Positions 24,016 through 32,803 of a DNA stretch of 64,000 nucleotides are shown piece after piece. Source of the stretch: RGIG250 sp964540025 (lineage in GTDB: Bacteria > Bacillota > Negativicutes > Selenomonadales > Selenomonadaceae); contig CAZIKQ010000004.1 in assembly GCA_964540025.1 (NCBI GenBank), forward strand, positions 1 through 64,000, in the 5' to 3' direction. Numbering within the stretch: position 1 is the first letter of the stretch; each line of letters starts with the position of its first letter. The notes below the pieces were generated by a model. The model searched no databases and was not told where the DNA came from. It saw nothing but the letters and a program-made list of their open reading frames with translations. A program made the translations under genes and the position numbers.

Positions 24016-24426
24016 TTATTTGCCCAGATAGGGGTCGGTGCCGTCCTTTTCGCTGAGCTCGATGAGACCCTTCAGCCGCTGGATGTTCCTTTGGTGAAGG
24101 GTGACGGCGAAGCCGATCCGGGTCTTTTCTTCCTCGGTGAAATCGTCTTTGGCCTGGGCTTCTTCGATTTTGTTCAGCCGGGCCTCCACGTCTTTCAGCT
24201 CGTCGGTGAGGAGCCGTTTCTGAAGCAGGGCGCAGCCGTAGACTGACCGGAGGTTTTCCCGGACGTGGTCCGCGTAGCCCGGCTCGTCGGAGACGGCCTC
24301 CAGGTAACGGGCCACGTGGTCGATGATGAGGTAGGGGCTCTCCCCGCTGTGGATCATGCCGAGAAGCTCCATCTTTATATTCTGCTCCGCGCCGTGGGGG
24401 ACAGCGCTATTGTTTTTTTCGGCCAT
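24016..24426 (-). CDS. Hypothetical protein, coupled to an M20 hydrolase gene
   Basis: A 136-aa soluble, mostly helical protein. A helical N-terminal half (MELLGMIHSGESPYLIIDHV, YLEAVSD) precedes a charged coiled-coil-like segment (LTDELKDVEARLNKIEEAQ). No signal peptide, membrane helix or catalytic motif is visible and the family was not recognised. Its start codon shares a base with the stop of the hydrolase gene upstream (TGATG), so the two are translationally coupled. Base composition matches the GC-rich backbone, not the island next door. Confidence 0.75.
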   Translation of the reverse strand: MAEKNNSAVPHGAEQNIKMELLGMIHSGESPYLIIDHVARYLEAVSDEPGYADHVRENLRSVYGCALLQKRLLTDELKDVEARLNKIEEAQAKDDFTEEEKTRIGFAVTLHQRNIQRLKGLIELSEKDGTDPYLGK

Positions 24427-25691
24427 CAGAGAATCACGTCCCGGCGGCTGAGTTTTTTCACGGCGGCCTCCAGCAGACGGCAGGCATCGGTGATATCGTC
24501 GATCTCCGCGTGCTCGGCTCCGTTGTGGCTGACGCCCTCCCGGCAGGGGATGAAGATCATGCCGGTGGGGCAGTATTCCGCCCAGTGCATAGCGTCGTGT
24601 CCAGCGCCGCTGGGCATCCGCAGGGTGACGGCCTCCGGCAGAATTTCGGCGGCTGTGTCCGCCAGAAGATTTACCACGGCTTCCGAGAGGACCGCCGGAC
24701 TTTCATCGGAGACCGGTTCAATCCGGCAGGGAATGTCCCGGCGGCGGGAGACCTCGGCGATAAAGTCCTGTATCCGGCGGGCGGCGTCGGCTTTGGCGGC
24801 CGCGCTGATGCTCCTGATATCGATGCCGAGGGTTACCCGGCCGGGGATGACGTTCATTACGTTGGGGGTGACATCCATGATACCTACCGTCCCCACCACG
24901 GCGGGGAAATCATTTTCCACTCCGTACTGGGCGGCGATTTTTTCTACGGCCAGAATGACTTCGGCGGCAAAGCAGGCGCCGTCCCGGCGGAGTCCCATGG
25001 GGGTTGCGCCGCTGTGGTCGGCGCTGCCGTCGATGTACACCCGGAACCGGGTGGGGGCGGCGATGCCGGTGACGAGACCGAGAGGAATATTCTTTGCCTC
25101 CAGCACCTTGCCCTGTTCGATGTGAACCTCCAGGAAGGCTTTGGCGGGGGCGGTGTAAACGGCGGAAGCCAGCTGGTCGGGACGGAGGCCCCGGCCTTTC
25201 AGAACCTCATAGAGAGTGATGCCCTGCTTGTCCTTCAGCCGGTGAAGGTCTTCGACGGTAAGCTCCTCCCGCATTGCCCGGCTGCCCAGGGTGGCGGCGC
25301 CGAAGCGGCTGGATTCCTCGCACATGAAGAGGATCTGCTCCAGGGGCAGTTCGTTGGCAAAGCCGTCCTCCTGCAGGCTGGTCATTACCTCCAGGGCGCA
25401 GATGGTTCCGGTGATGCCGTCGTAGTTTCCGCCGCCGGGAACGCTGTCGGCGTGGGAGCCGTAGAGGACGGCGGGGGCGGCCGGGTCGGGGTCGGTCCCT
25501 TCCCGGCGGGCGATGACGTTGCCGAAGGGGTCAGTCCTGACAGACAGCCCGGCCTTTTTCATTTCTCCGATGACGTAGTCCCGTCCCTGCCAGTCTTCAG
25601 CGGTGAAGGCCAGCCGGTAGTAGCCGTCGGCTCCCTTGCCGATGGCGGCCAGGTTATCCAGGTGCTTTTGCAGTCGTTCTTTGCTGATCAT
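24426..25691 (-). CDS. M20-family N-carbamoyl amino acid / allantoate amidohydrolase
   Basis: A 421-aa zinc hydrolase of the hydantoinase/carbamoylase branch of M20. Metal-binding and conserved pieces: YGSHADSVPGGGNYDG (His and Asp), FMCEESSRFG (Glu-Glu), FLEVHIEQGKVLE (His) and the C-terminal GAGHDAMHW and GVSHNGAEHAE. DHSGATPMGLRRD lies in the dimerisation domain. It would remove a carbamoyl group from N-carbamoyl amino acids or allantoate; the motifs do not decide which. It is divergent from a second M20 gene at 25850. Confidence 0.87.
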   Translation of the reverse strand: MISKERLQKHLDNLAAIGKGADGYYRLAFTAEDWQGRDYVIGEMKKAGLSVRTDPFGNVIARREGTDPDPAAPAVLYGSHADSVPGGGNYDGITGTICALEVMTSLQEDGFANELPLEQILFMCEESSRFGAATLGSRAMREELTVEDLHRLKDKQGITLYEVLKGRGLRPDQLASAVYTAPAKAFLEVHIEQGKVLEAKNIPLGLVTGIAAPTRFRVYIDGSADHSGATPMGLRRDGACFAAEVILAVEKIAAQYGVENDFPAVVGTVGIMDVTPNVMNVIPGRVTLGIDIRSISAAAKADAARRIQDFIAEVSRRRDIPCRIEPVSDESPAVLSEAVVNLLADTAAEILPEAVTLRMPSGAGHDAMHWAEYCPTGMIFIPCREGVSHNGAEHAEIDDITDACRLLEAAVKKLSRRDVIL

Positions 25692-25765
25692 GATTGTGCT
25701 CCTTTACATTCTTTACACGAGTCAGCTCTATTGTAGGGAAAAATTTTTCCCTTGACAAGAAGCGG

Positions 25766-25793
25766 TTGACTCTTTTTTCAATCATGTTACAAT
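25766..25793 (+). promoter_or_regulatory. Promoter of the M20 amidohydrolase gene at 25850
   Basis: TTGACT and TACAAT separated by 16 bases, about 57 bases before the ATG. Confidence 0.6.
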
Positions 25794-25849
25794 TTATTGA
25801 AGCAGTTTGTCTTTGCCGTGTATTTTTTTAGCATTGGAGGAGTAGCAAA

Positions 25850-27187
25850 ATGAAACCGAATGATTTGCTGGTAGAGAAAATTTTTGCCGCCGCTGACGCA
25901 ATGAATGAAGAAATGGTTACCCGCCGCCGGGATCTTCACAAATACGCGGAGCCGGGCTGGACAGAATTCCGCACGGCGGCCCTAGTGGCCGGTGAGCTGA
26001 CCAGGCTGGGCTACGCGGTGGAGACCGGGGCCGCGGTGGTGAAGCGGGAGGCCATGATGGGGGTGCCCGATGCCGGCCGGCTGAAGAAAGAAATGGAAAG
26101 GGCCATCGCCGAAGGGGCGGATCCGGCCTGGGTAGAGAAGATGGCCGGGGGCCTCACCGGGGTTGTCGGCACCCTGAAATGCGCCGGGGAAGGCCCGGTG
26201 GTGGCTCTGCGGTTCGATATGGACGCCCTGGATCTCACCGAAAGCCAGGAGGCAGGGCACGAGCCGGTGGAGAAGGGATTTGTCTCGATCCACGATTGGG
26301 GGATGCACGCCTGCGGCCACGACGGCCACACCACCATCGGCCTGGCGGTGGCGAAGATCCTGGCCGGGCTGAAGGATGAGCTGAAGGGCGCCATAAAGCT
26401 GATTTTCCAGCCGGCGGAGGAGGGAGTCCGGGGAGCTTACGCCATGGTGGAGGCCGGGGTAGTAGACGATGCCGATTACCTTCTGGGCGCTCATCTGGGC
26501 ATGAAGTTGCCCCGGACCGGAGCCATTGCCGCCCACATTTACGGGATGTTGGCCACCACGAAATACGACGCGAAATTCACCGGGGTCCCGGCTCATGCGG
26601 GCGTAGCCCCGGAGCAGGGGAGAAACGCATTGCTGGCCGCCGCCTGCGCCGCCCTGAATCTTCACGCCATCAGCCGTCATTCCGGCGGCACCAGCCGCAT
26701 CAATGTGGGTAAGCTGGTGGCTGGGTCCGGCCGAAACGTCATTGGCGACAAGGCTCTTTTGCAGCTGGAGACCCGGGGAATATCCACCGAGGTCAATGAA
26801 TACGTGGCGGCGGAGGCAAAGCGGATCATCAAGGCCGCCGCTGATATGTACGGCGTGGAGGTGGAAATAAGTCAGGCCGGGGGAGCGGCGGGAGCAGAAA
26901 ATTCTGCCGCTCTGGCGGACGCCCTTACCGCCCATGCCCGGGAGTTGGGAATTTTCAACGAGATCGTCGAGGAGCCGGTGGATTTTGGCGGCAGCGAGGA
27001 TTGCAGCTATTTCATGCAGCGGGTTCAGAACAATGGAGGTCAGGCGGTTTACCTGAATATCGGCGCAAAACTGGCCGCCGGTCATCACGACGCTCATTTC
27101 ACCTTTGACGAGTCCGTCCTTCCGCTGGCAGTGAAGGTCATCGCCACCTCGGCGGCGGGTCTGCTCACGGGAGAAATCAGGGCCTGA
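25850..27187 (+). CDS. M20D amidohydrolase (AbgA-like)
   Basis: A 445-aa zinc peptidase-type amidohydrolase of the AbgA / N-acyl amino acid hydrolase group. The metal motifs are HACGHDGHTTIG (about residue 152), FQPAEEGVRGAY and the C-terminal GHHDAHFTFDE. VPAHAGVAPEQGRNALLAAA is the dimerisation domain hinge. A segment of about 40 residues between KREAMMGVPD and LTGVVGTLK is longer than in simple aminoacylases and is typical of AbgA, which cleaves p-aminobenzoyl-glutamate. GGAGGAG precedes the start. The substrate here is uncertain. Confidence 0.85.
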   Translation: MKPNDLLVEKIFAAADAMNEEMVTRRRDLHKYAEPGWTEFRTAALVAGELTRLGYAVETGAAVVKREAMMGVPDAGRLKKEMERAIAEGADPAWVEKMAGGLTGVVGTLKCAGEGPVVALRFDMDALDLTESQEAGHEPVEKGFVSIHDWGMHACGHDGHTTIGLAVAKILAGLKDELKGAIKLIFQPAEEGVRGAYAMVEAGVVDDADYLLGAHLGMKLPRTGAIAAHIYGMLATTKYDAKFTGVPAHAGVAPEQGRNALLAAACAALNLHAISRHSGGTSRINVGKLVAGSGRNVIGDKALLQLETRGISTEVNEYVAAEAKRIIKAAADMYGVEVEISQAGGAAGAENSAALADALTAHARELGIFNEIVEEPVDFGGSEDCSYFMQRVQNNGGQAVYLNIGAKLAAGHHDAHFTFDESVLPLAVKVIATSAAGLLTGEIRA

Positions 27188-27212
27188 CCTGGAAATATCC
27201 CGGATAATGTGA

Positions 27213-27218
27213 TATAAT
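27213..27218 (+). promoter_or_regulatory. Probable -10 element of gatCAB
   Basis: TATAAT about 52 bases before gatC; the matching -35 (TGGAAA, 17 bases upstream) is weak. Confidence 0.4.
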
Positions 27219-27269
27219 GCCCCAGTTTGATTTTCCGAAAGGGAATAAATTTTAACGGATGGTGAAGTC

Positions 27270-27560
27270 ATGAAGGTAACGGAAAAGGAGGTCAGTAACG
27301 TCGCGATGCTTTCCCGGCTCTCATTTTCCAAGGAGGAAATGACCGAGTACGCGGAGAAATTCAGCGCCATTATTGACTATATGGATATCCTCCAGAAAGC
27401 GGACACGGAGGATGTGCCGCCCACCGCCCACGCCCTGCCCATGCAGAACGTTTTCCGGGAGGATGTCGTCCGGCCCTCCATCGATCGGGAGCTGGCGCTT
27501 TTGAACGCGCCGGAGAAGGAAGACGGCTATTTCAAGGTTCCCAGAGTAATGGAAGAATGA
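27270..27560 (+). CDS. gatC: Glu-tRNA(Gln)/Asp-tRNA(Asn) amidotransferase subunit GatC
   Basis: A 96-aa GatC, the small subunit that wraps around GatA and GatB and stabilises the complex. Typical opening VTEKEVSNVAMLSRLSFSKE, then YMDILQKADTEDV and PLREDVV-like VFREDVVRPS, ending FKVPRVMEE. First gene of gatCAB, 13 bases before gatA. Confidence 0.95.
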   Translation: MKVTEKEVSNVAMLSRLSFSKEEMTEYAEKFSAIIDYMDILQKADTEDVPPTAHALPMQNVFREDVVRPSIDRELALLNAPEKEDGYFKVPRVMEE

Positions 27561-27573
27561 GGAGGCGACAGGT

Positions 27574-29043
27574 TTGAAGCTATACGCAAAGACGGCGCAC
27601 GAGCTCCACGACATGCTCGCCGCAAAGGAAATATCGGCGGCGGAGCTTACCAGTTCGGTACTTGCCCGGCAGGCGGCCACCGAGGAGAAGGTAGGAGCCT
27701 ACATTACAACCCTGGCCGATGAGGCCATGGCTCAGGCAAAGGCGGTGGACGAAAAGATTGCCGCCGGGGAGAAAATCAGCTTTTTGGCCGGTATCCCCGG
27801 AGCCATCAAGGATAATATCTGCACAAAGGGCGTAAAGACTACCTGCGCTTCCAAAATGCTGGAGAATTTTGTCGCCCCCTACGACGCCACGGTAATGAAA
27901 AAGCTGGCGGCGGAAAATCCCGTCATCGTGGGCAAGGCGAATATGGACGAGTTTGCCATGGGGGGTTCCACGGAAAATTCGGCCATGAAGATCACCCGCA
28001 ATCCACGGGATCTGGATCGGGTGCCGGGGGGAAGCTCCGGCGGCAGCGCGGCGGCGGTGGCGGCCGGTTCGGCCATCTGGGCGCTGGGCTCTGATACGGG
28101 AGGATCTATCCGCCAGCCGGCTTCCTTCTGCGGAGTCGTCGGCCTGAAGCCTACCTATGGCCGGGTATCCCGCTACGGTCTGGTAGCTTTTGCTTCTTCC
28201 CTGGATCAGATCGGCACCCTGACCCGGGACGTAACCGACGCGGCCAACATCATGAATGTTATCGCCGGTTACGACGAGATGGATTCTACATCCAGCTCCG
28301 CTGAGGCGCCTGATTTCACCAGGGCACTCAGCGGCGAGGTGAAGGGACTGAAAATCGGCCTGCCGAAGGAATATTTTGGCGCCGGTGTCGCCCCGGAGGT
28401 GGCGGCTTCCGTCAGGGGAGCCGTTGCAAAGCTGGCGGAGATGGGGGCGGAGGTGACCGAAATTTCCCTGCCCCATACCGAGTACGCGGTTTCCACCTAC
28501 TACCTTATCGCTCCGGCCGAGGCGGCAACGAACCTTGCCCGCTACGATGGCGTTAGCTTCGGAGCCCGGGTGGAGGGAGCCGATATCGTGGAAATGATGA
28601 CCAATACCCGAACCCAAAAATTCGGGCCGGAGGTAAAGCGGCGCATTATGATCGGTAACTACGCCCTTTCCGCCGGATACTATGACGCGTACTACCTGAA
28701 AGCGCTGAAGGTTCGCACCCTCATCCAGCGGGACTTCACGGAGGCTTTCAAATCCGTGGATATCATTGCCAGCCCCACGGCTCCAACCACTGCTTACAAG
28801 CTGGGAGCAATGGTGTCCGATCCCCTGGCCATGTACATGATGGATATTTCTACCGTGCCCTTGAATTTAGCGGGACTGCCGGGCATTTCCCTGCCCTGCG
28901 GCGCGGGGACGGATGGTCTGCCTGTCGGGCTGCAGCTCATGGGTAAGCCTCTGGACGAAATGACTGTGTTACAGGCGGCCTACGCCTACGAGCAGACACA
29001 GGATTTCCACAGGACTCTCGCGCCGGAAGGAGGGGCGGAATGA
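27574..29043 (+). CDS. gatA: Glu-tRNA(Gln) amidotransferase subunit GatA
   Basis: A 489-aa amidase-signature protein that frees ammonia from glutamine for transamidation of Glu-tRNA(Gln) (and Asp-tRNA(Asn)). The Ser-cisSer-Lys triad is in place: K79 (GAIKDNI), S154 and S178, within VPGGSSGGSAAAVAAG and GSDTGGSIRQPASFCG. Length is normal. The stop overlaps the gatB start region. AGGAGGCGACAGG precedes the start codon. The organism therefore probably makes Gln-tRNA by the indirect route. Confidence 0.97.
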   Translation: MKLYAKTAHELHDMLAAKEISAAELTSSVLARQAATEEKVGAYITTLADEAMAQAKAVDEKIAAGEKISFLAGIPGAIKDNICTKGVKTTCASKMLENFVAPYDATVMKKLAAENPVIVGKANMDEFAMGGSTENSAMKITRNPRDLDRVPGGSSGGSAAAVAAGSAIWALGSDTGGSIRQPASFCGVVGLKPTYGRVSRYGLVAFASSLDQIGTLTRDVTDAANIMNVIAGYDEMDSTSSSAEAPDFTRALSGEVKGLKIGLPKEYFGAGVAPEVAASVRGAVAKLAEMGAEVTEISLPHTEYAVSTYYLIAPAEAATNLARYDGVSFGARVEGADIVEMMTNTRTQKFGPEVKRRIMIGNYALSAGYYDAYYLKALKVRTLIQRDFTEAFKSVDIIASPTAPTTAYKLGAMVSDPLAMYMMDISTVPLNLAGLPGISLPCGAGTDGLPVGLQLMGKPLDEMTVLQAAYAYEQTQDFHRTLAPEGGAE

Positions 29044-30479
29044 TGAAATATGAAGCGGTTATCGGTCTGGAAATTCACAGCGAGCTGAAAACCAGAACGA
29101 AAATTTTCTGCGGCTGCGCCACCAGCTTCGGAGCGGAGCAGAATACCCACGTCTGCCCGGTCTGTCTGGGACTGCCCGGCGTCCTGCCGTCAGTGAACCG
29201 TCGGGTGGTGGAGTTTGCCATCAAGGCCGGTCTGGCCATGAACTGCGAGATCAATCATTTCAGCAAGTTTGACCGGAAGAACTACTACTACCCGGATCTG
29301 CCGAAAAATTTTCAGACCTCCCAGTTTGACCTGCCCATCTGCGAGCATGGTTACGTGGATATCGACACAGCCAAGGGGACGAAGCGAATCCGCATAACCC
29401 GCATTCACATGGAGGAGGACGCCGGAAAGCTGGTTCACTCCGGCAGCACCATCAAGGACTCCGATTCCTCCAACGTGGATTACAACCGCACCGGCGTGCC
29501 CCTCATCGAGATCGTTTCCGAGCCGGACATGAGCAGCCCCGAGGAAGCCCGCGCCTACATGGAAAAAGTCAAGAGCATTCTGGAATACGTGGATGTTTCA
29601 AACTGCCGCATGGAGCAGGGAAACCTCCGGGCCGACCTGAATGTTTCCGTCCGTCCCGCTGGGGAAACAAAATTGGGCACCCGGACGGAAATGAAAAACA
29701 TAAATTCCTTCAAGGCGGTGGAGGATTCTCTGGCCTACGAAATCCAGCGGCAAATCGAGGTCGTTGAGGACGGGGGCGCTATCCGTCAGGAAACCCGCAC
29801 CTGGGACCCCGGCAGGGGGATTACCCTTTCCATGCGTTCCAAGGAAGAGGCACAGGATTACCGCTATATGCCGGAGCCGGATCTGGTGCCCATTGTTACC
29901 ACCGGGGAGGAAATCGAAAATTACCGCCGGAACCTGCCGGAGCTGCCGGACGCCCGCCGGGCCCGCCTGGTGAAAATGGGACTCACCGAATATGACGCCG
30001 GGGTGATCACCGCCTCCCGGGCAATGGCCGACTACTTCGACCGGGTGGTGGAAGGAGGAGCCGACGCCAAGCTGGCCGCCAACTGGATCATGGGAGACCT
30101 GGCAAAGAATCTGAATGCCGGGGGCAAAACCATTGAGGAATCGCCGGTAGGAGCCGACCGGCTGGCGAAGATGATCGCCCTCATCAGCCGGGGAACCATA
30201 TCCTCCAAGATCGCCAAGACGGTATTTGCGGAGATGTGGAACTCGCCGGATGAACCGGAAAAAATCGTCGAGGCGAAGGGCCTTGTCCAGATCACCGATA
30301 CCGGAGCCATCGAGGCCATCGTTGACGAGGTGATCGCCAAAAATGAAAAGGCTGTTGCCGACTACCGGGGCGGCAACAGGAAAGCTATCGGCGCACTGGT
30401 TGGTCAGGTAATGAAGGCCAGCAAGGGGAAAGCCAATCCGGCCATGGTAAATCAGCTTTTGGCCAAAAAGCTGGGCTGA
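29040..30479 (+). CDS. gatB: Glu-tRNA(Gln)/Asp-tRNA(Asn) amidotransferase subunit GatB
   Basis: A 479-aa kinase-like subunit that phosphorylates the tRNA-bound Glu or Asp and then amidates it. Zinc-binding cysteines are visible in IFCGCATSF and HVCPVCLGLPG, and the conserved active-site stretches VIGLEIHSEL, FDRKNYYYPDLPKNFQ, RIHMEEDAGKLVH, VDYNRTGVPLIEIVSEPD and RYMPEPDLVPI all match. The C-terminal YqeY-like tail domain (about residues 330-479) is complete. Overlaps gatA by four bases. Confidence 0.97.
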   Translation: MMKYEAVIGLEIHSELKTRTKIFCGCATSFGAEQNTHVCPVCLGLPGVLPSVNRRVVEFAIKAGLAMNCEINHFSKFDRKNYYYPDLPKNFQTSQFDLPICEHGYVDIDTAKGTKRIRITRIHMEEDAGKLVHSGSTIKDSDSSNVDYNRTGVPLIEIVSEPDMSSPEEARAYMEKVKSILEYVDVSNCRMEQGNLRADLNVSVRPAGETKLGTRTEMKNINSFKAVEDSLAYEIQRQIEVVEDGGAIRQETRTWDPGRGITLSMRSKEEAQDYRYMPEPDLVPIVTTGEEIENYRRNLPELPDARRARLVKMGLTEYDAGVITASRAMADYFDRVVEGGADAKLAANWIMGDLAKNLNAGGKTIEESPVGADRLAKMIALISRGTISSKIAKTVFAEMWNSPDEPEKIVEAKGLVQITDTGAIEAIVDEVIAKNEKAVADYRGGNRKAIGALVGQVMKASKGKANPAMVNQLLAKKLG

Positions 30480-30507
30480 ACAAGATGCAGAGAGGCGAGG
30501 AGATATT

Positions 30508-31014
30508 ATGCGGCGCATTATTTATATCCTCGCCTTTTTTGCTGGGGCAATGCTGGTGTTGAAACCGGCCTGGGACATGATGATCAGCGAACCGGGGACG
30601 GCGGCTGAAGCCGCTCAGGCGGCAGTTTCGGGGCAGGCGGACAGCGACCAATCCCGAAAGGTGAAAGCAGGAGTCAGGCCGCCCCTTTACCGGCCGAGCC
30701 TGCGGCCGGACGGTCACCTGAAAATTAAACCGGCGGTCAGCTACAGATTTTCTTCTCCCTTTGATGAAGAGAGACAGTTCGCCGGAGGGGAAGGGATAAC
30801 CCCGGACCCGGGCGGACTGCGGCTGACGGGGCTGGCCAGAAGCAGCCGGGGAGTCAGGGCGGTGATCGAGCAGGGACAGAATGTGATTATTCTGAGGGAA
30901 GGGGAAACAAAATCAGGAATCACCCTCCGGGAAATCGATGAAGGGAGAAGAACCGTCCTCGTTCACGGATCGTTCGGGGAGTGGGTGTTGAGCCTGAGCA
31001 ACTCGCCTCCCTGA
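30508..31014 (+). CDS. PilP/GspC-like pilus assembly protein
   Basis: A 168-aa protein with an N-terminal membrane helix (IIYILAFFAGAMLVL), a Pro- and Arg-rich linker, and a small C-terminal beta domain (LTGLARSSRGVRAVIEQGQN to WVLSLS) resembling the homology region of PilP/GspC, which contacts the secretin. It is followed 31 bases later by a PilQ-type secretin gene, which supports this reading. Similarity is short, so PilP-like is preferred over a firm name. AGGCGAGGAG is upstream of the start. Confidence 0.6.
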   Translation: MRRIIYILAFFAGAMLVLKPAWDMMISEPGTAAEAAQAAVSGQADSDQSRKVKAGVRPPLYRPSLRPDGHLKIKPAVSYRFSSPFDEERQFAGGEGITPDPGGLRLTGLARSSRGVRAVIEQGQNVIILREGETKSGITLREIDEGRRTVLVHGSFGEWVLSLSNSPP

Positions 31015-31045
31015 AGCGGCGGAGGAATTTTGTACTGATAGCGGA

Positions 31046-32656
31046 ATGAAAAAGATTTTTTGTAAAAGGCTGACCCCGTTACTGGCCGCCGTTTTCCTGT
31101 ATGGGGCAGACCTGCCCCGGGTTTCAGCCGAATCGGTTTCTCTGGAATTTCGCGGCGCCGATGTGCGGAGCGTTTTTACCCAGCTGGCGGAGCTGGGGGA
31201 AATCGGGCTGGTAATGGATGAGTCCGTGAGGGGTCGGGTGACCATATCCCTTACCGATGTGGATCCCTGGGAGGCGGCGGAGCTGGTGGCAATGACGAGA
31301 GGGCTGTCCGTCAGCCGCCGGGGGAATACGCTGATAGTTACCACTGACCGGGTAGGGGGAAGGGGACTGTACGGCGTCCATGTTTTTCCTCTGGCTCACG
31401 CGGAGCTGGCAGCGATTGCCGAAGCGGTGGATATGGCTTTCGGCGGCGGCCGGGACGATTATGCCAATACAGTTTATAATTACAGCAGATACGATAGCTA
31501 TTACCGGATAAATCAGACCGGAAATTTCACGATTGATAAACGGGACTCCGCCGGTGGGAACACAGCCGCTCACGGAAACCGGCAGTCGGATCGCTGGCAG
31601 CGGGAGGGCGACCGCCGGGACAGGCGGATAAGCTGCGATTACCAGACCCACTCCCTGATTTTTTATGGAACAGAGGCGGAGGCCGAGCAGGTTCGCCGCC
31701 TGGTGAAGGAGCTGGATGTTCCTGCCAGGCAGGTGGCTCTGGAAGCCCGGGTGCTGGCTATCTCCAGAGAGGCGGCGAAAAATCTGGGGCTCCAGTGGCA
31801 GTGGTCCAGCCTGCCTCAGTATCCGGAGCGGGAAACCTCCTACGAATCCCGCCGCCAGTCAGTGCAAAACCCCGACGGCTCTTACAGCACCATCACCACT
31901 GACATACCAAAGACTGAAGTCACCCGTAAATGGGGAAACAATTCCTACGGGATCATCCAGTTTGGCCGGGGGCCGGAAGGGCATCCCTTTGAGTTTTACT
32001 ACGGAGCCGCCATCAACGCGCTGATCACCGACGGAAAAGCAAAGGTTCTCGCCCGGCCCAACATCACCACGATTCAGGGCCATGAAGCGGTCATAAATAT
32101 TGGCGGGGAAGTGCCGGTGACGGAAACCTCGGTGAGCAATTCCGTCACCACCACTTCCATCAGCTACAAGGAAGCCGGAATCATCCTTCGGTATACTCCC
32201 CGGCTCAACGGGGATGGAACAATAACGGCGGAGGTTCACACGGAGGTCAGCTCGCCCCTCTATGTGGAGGAAATGAAAGCCTACCGCTTCCAGTCCAGAA
32301 GCGCCGATACCACGGTGCGGCTGCGGGACGGGGAGACAATGGTTATCGGCGGGCTCATCGGCAGCGAGGAGGCAAAGTCGCTGTCAAAAATCCCCTTTTT
32401 AGGAGATTTGCCTGTTCTGGGAGCGTTTTTCCGCAATGTGCGCCGGTCAAAAACCGACAGCGAAATAATGATTTTCCTGACGGCCCGCGCGCTGGACGAT
32501 GAAAAAGCAAGAATGTCCACTTTGGCGGCGGAGGAAAGGGCAAAGGCAGCGAAAGGCGGAGAAAAGACCGGCCGGAAGGAAGGACAACCCGGTGAGAGAC
32601 CGGAAGACGAACCTGACGGCGGAGAAAAAATTACAGGCAAAATGACCGTTGAATAA
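31046..32656 (+). CDS. PilQ/GspD-type outer-membrane secretin
   Basis: A 536-aa secretin. A signal peptide (LLAAVFLYGADLPRVSA) leads into a STN/N0 domain (SLEFRGADVRSVFTQLAELG to GNTLIV), a further N-domain with a Tyr/Asn-rich insertion (YANTVYNYSRYDSYYRIN), and the secretin core (ALEARVLAISREAAKNLGLQ, LARPNITTIQGHEAVINIGG, MVIGGLIGSEEAKSLSKIPF, MIFLTARALDD). A charged tail of about 60 residues follows. It would form the outer-membrane gate of a type IV pilus or type II system, but no pilM, pilN, pilO, pilB or pilT is nearby. It is distinct from the tad secretin RcpA. Confidence 0.88.
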   Translation: MKKIFCKRLTPLLAAVFLYGADLPRVSAESVSLEFRGADVRSVFTQLAELGEIGLVMDESVRGRVTISLTDVDPWEAAELVAMTRGLSVSRRGNTLIVTTDRVGGRGLYGVHVFPLAHAELAAIAEAVDMAFGGGRDDYANTVYNYSRYDSYYRINQTGNFTIDKRDSAGGNTAAHGNRQSDRWQREGDRRDRRISCDYQTHSLIFYGTEAEAEQVRRLVKELDVPARQVALEARVLAISREAAKNLGLQWQWSSLPQYPERETSYESRRQSVQNPDGSYSTITTDIPKTEVTRKWGNNSYGIIQFGRGPEGHPFEFYYGAAINALITDGKAKVLARPNITTIQGHEAVINIGGEVPVTETSVSNSVTTTSISYKEAGIILRYTPRLNGDGTITAEVHTEVSSPLYVEEMKAYRFQSRSADTTVRLRDGETMVIGGLIGSEEAKSLSKIPFLGDLPVLGAFFRNVRRSKTDSEIMIFLTARALDDEKARMSTLAAEERAKAAKGGEKTGRKEGQPGERPEDEPDGGEKITGKMTVE

Positions 32657-32719
32657 TTTAGGTGAAACCGGGAATCGTCTTTAGAATTTTATGAATACCT
32701 GTATACTTAGGATAAAATC

Positions 32720-32749
32720 TTTACAGGTCAATCATTTAGGGGGTATAAT
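32720..32749 (+). promoter_or_regulatory. Promoter of the D-amino-acid transaminase gene
   Basis: TTTACA and TATAAT with an 18-base spacer. The -10 lies inside a small inverted repeat (GGGGG-tataatg-CCCCC, 32739-32755), which could form a hairpin. Confidence 0.55.
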
Positions 32750-32803
32750 GCCCCCGTGTTTCCCGAAAGTATTGACGATATTGCTATGCACGGAGGAGTA
32801 AAG

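Noticed and set aside
32739..32755. GGGGG-N7-CCCCC hairpin as a terminator
   Set aside because: No T run follows and the loop carries a good -10 element, so a promoter is the better reading.
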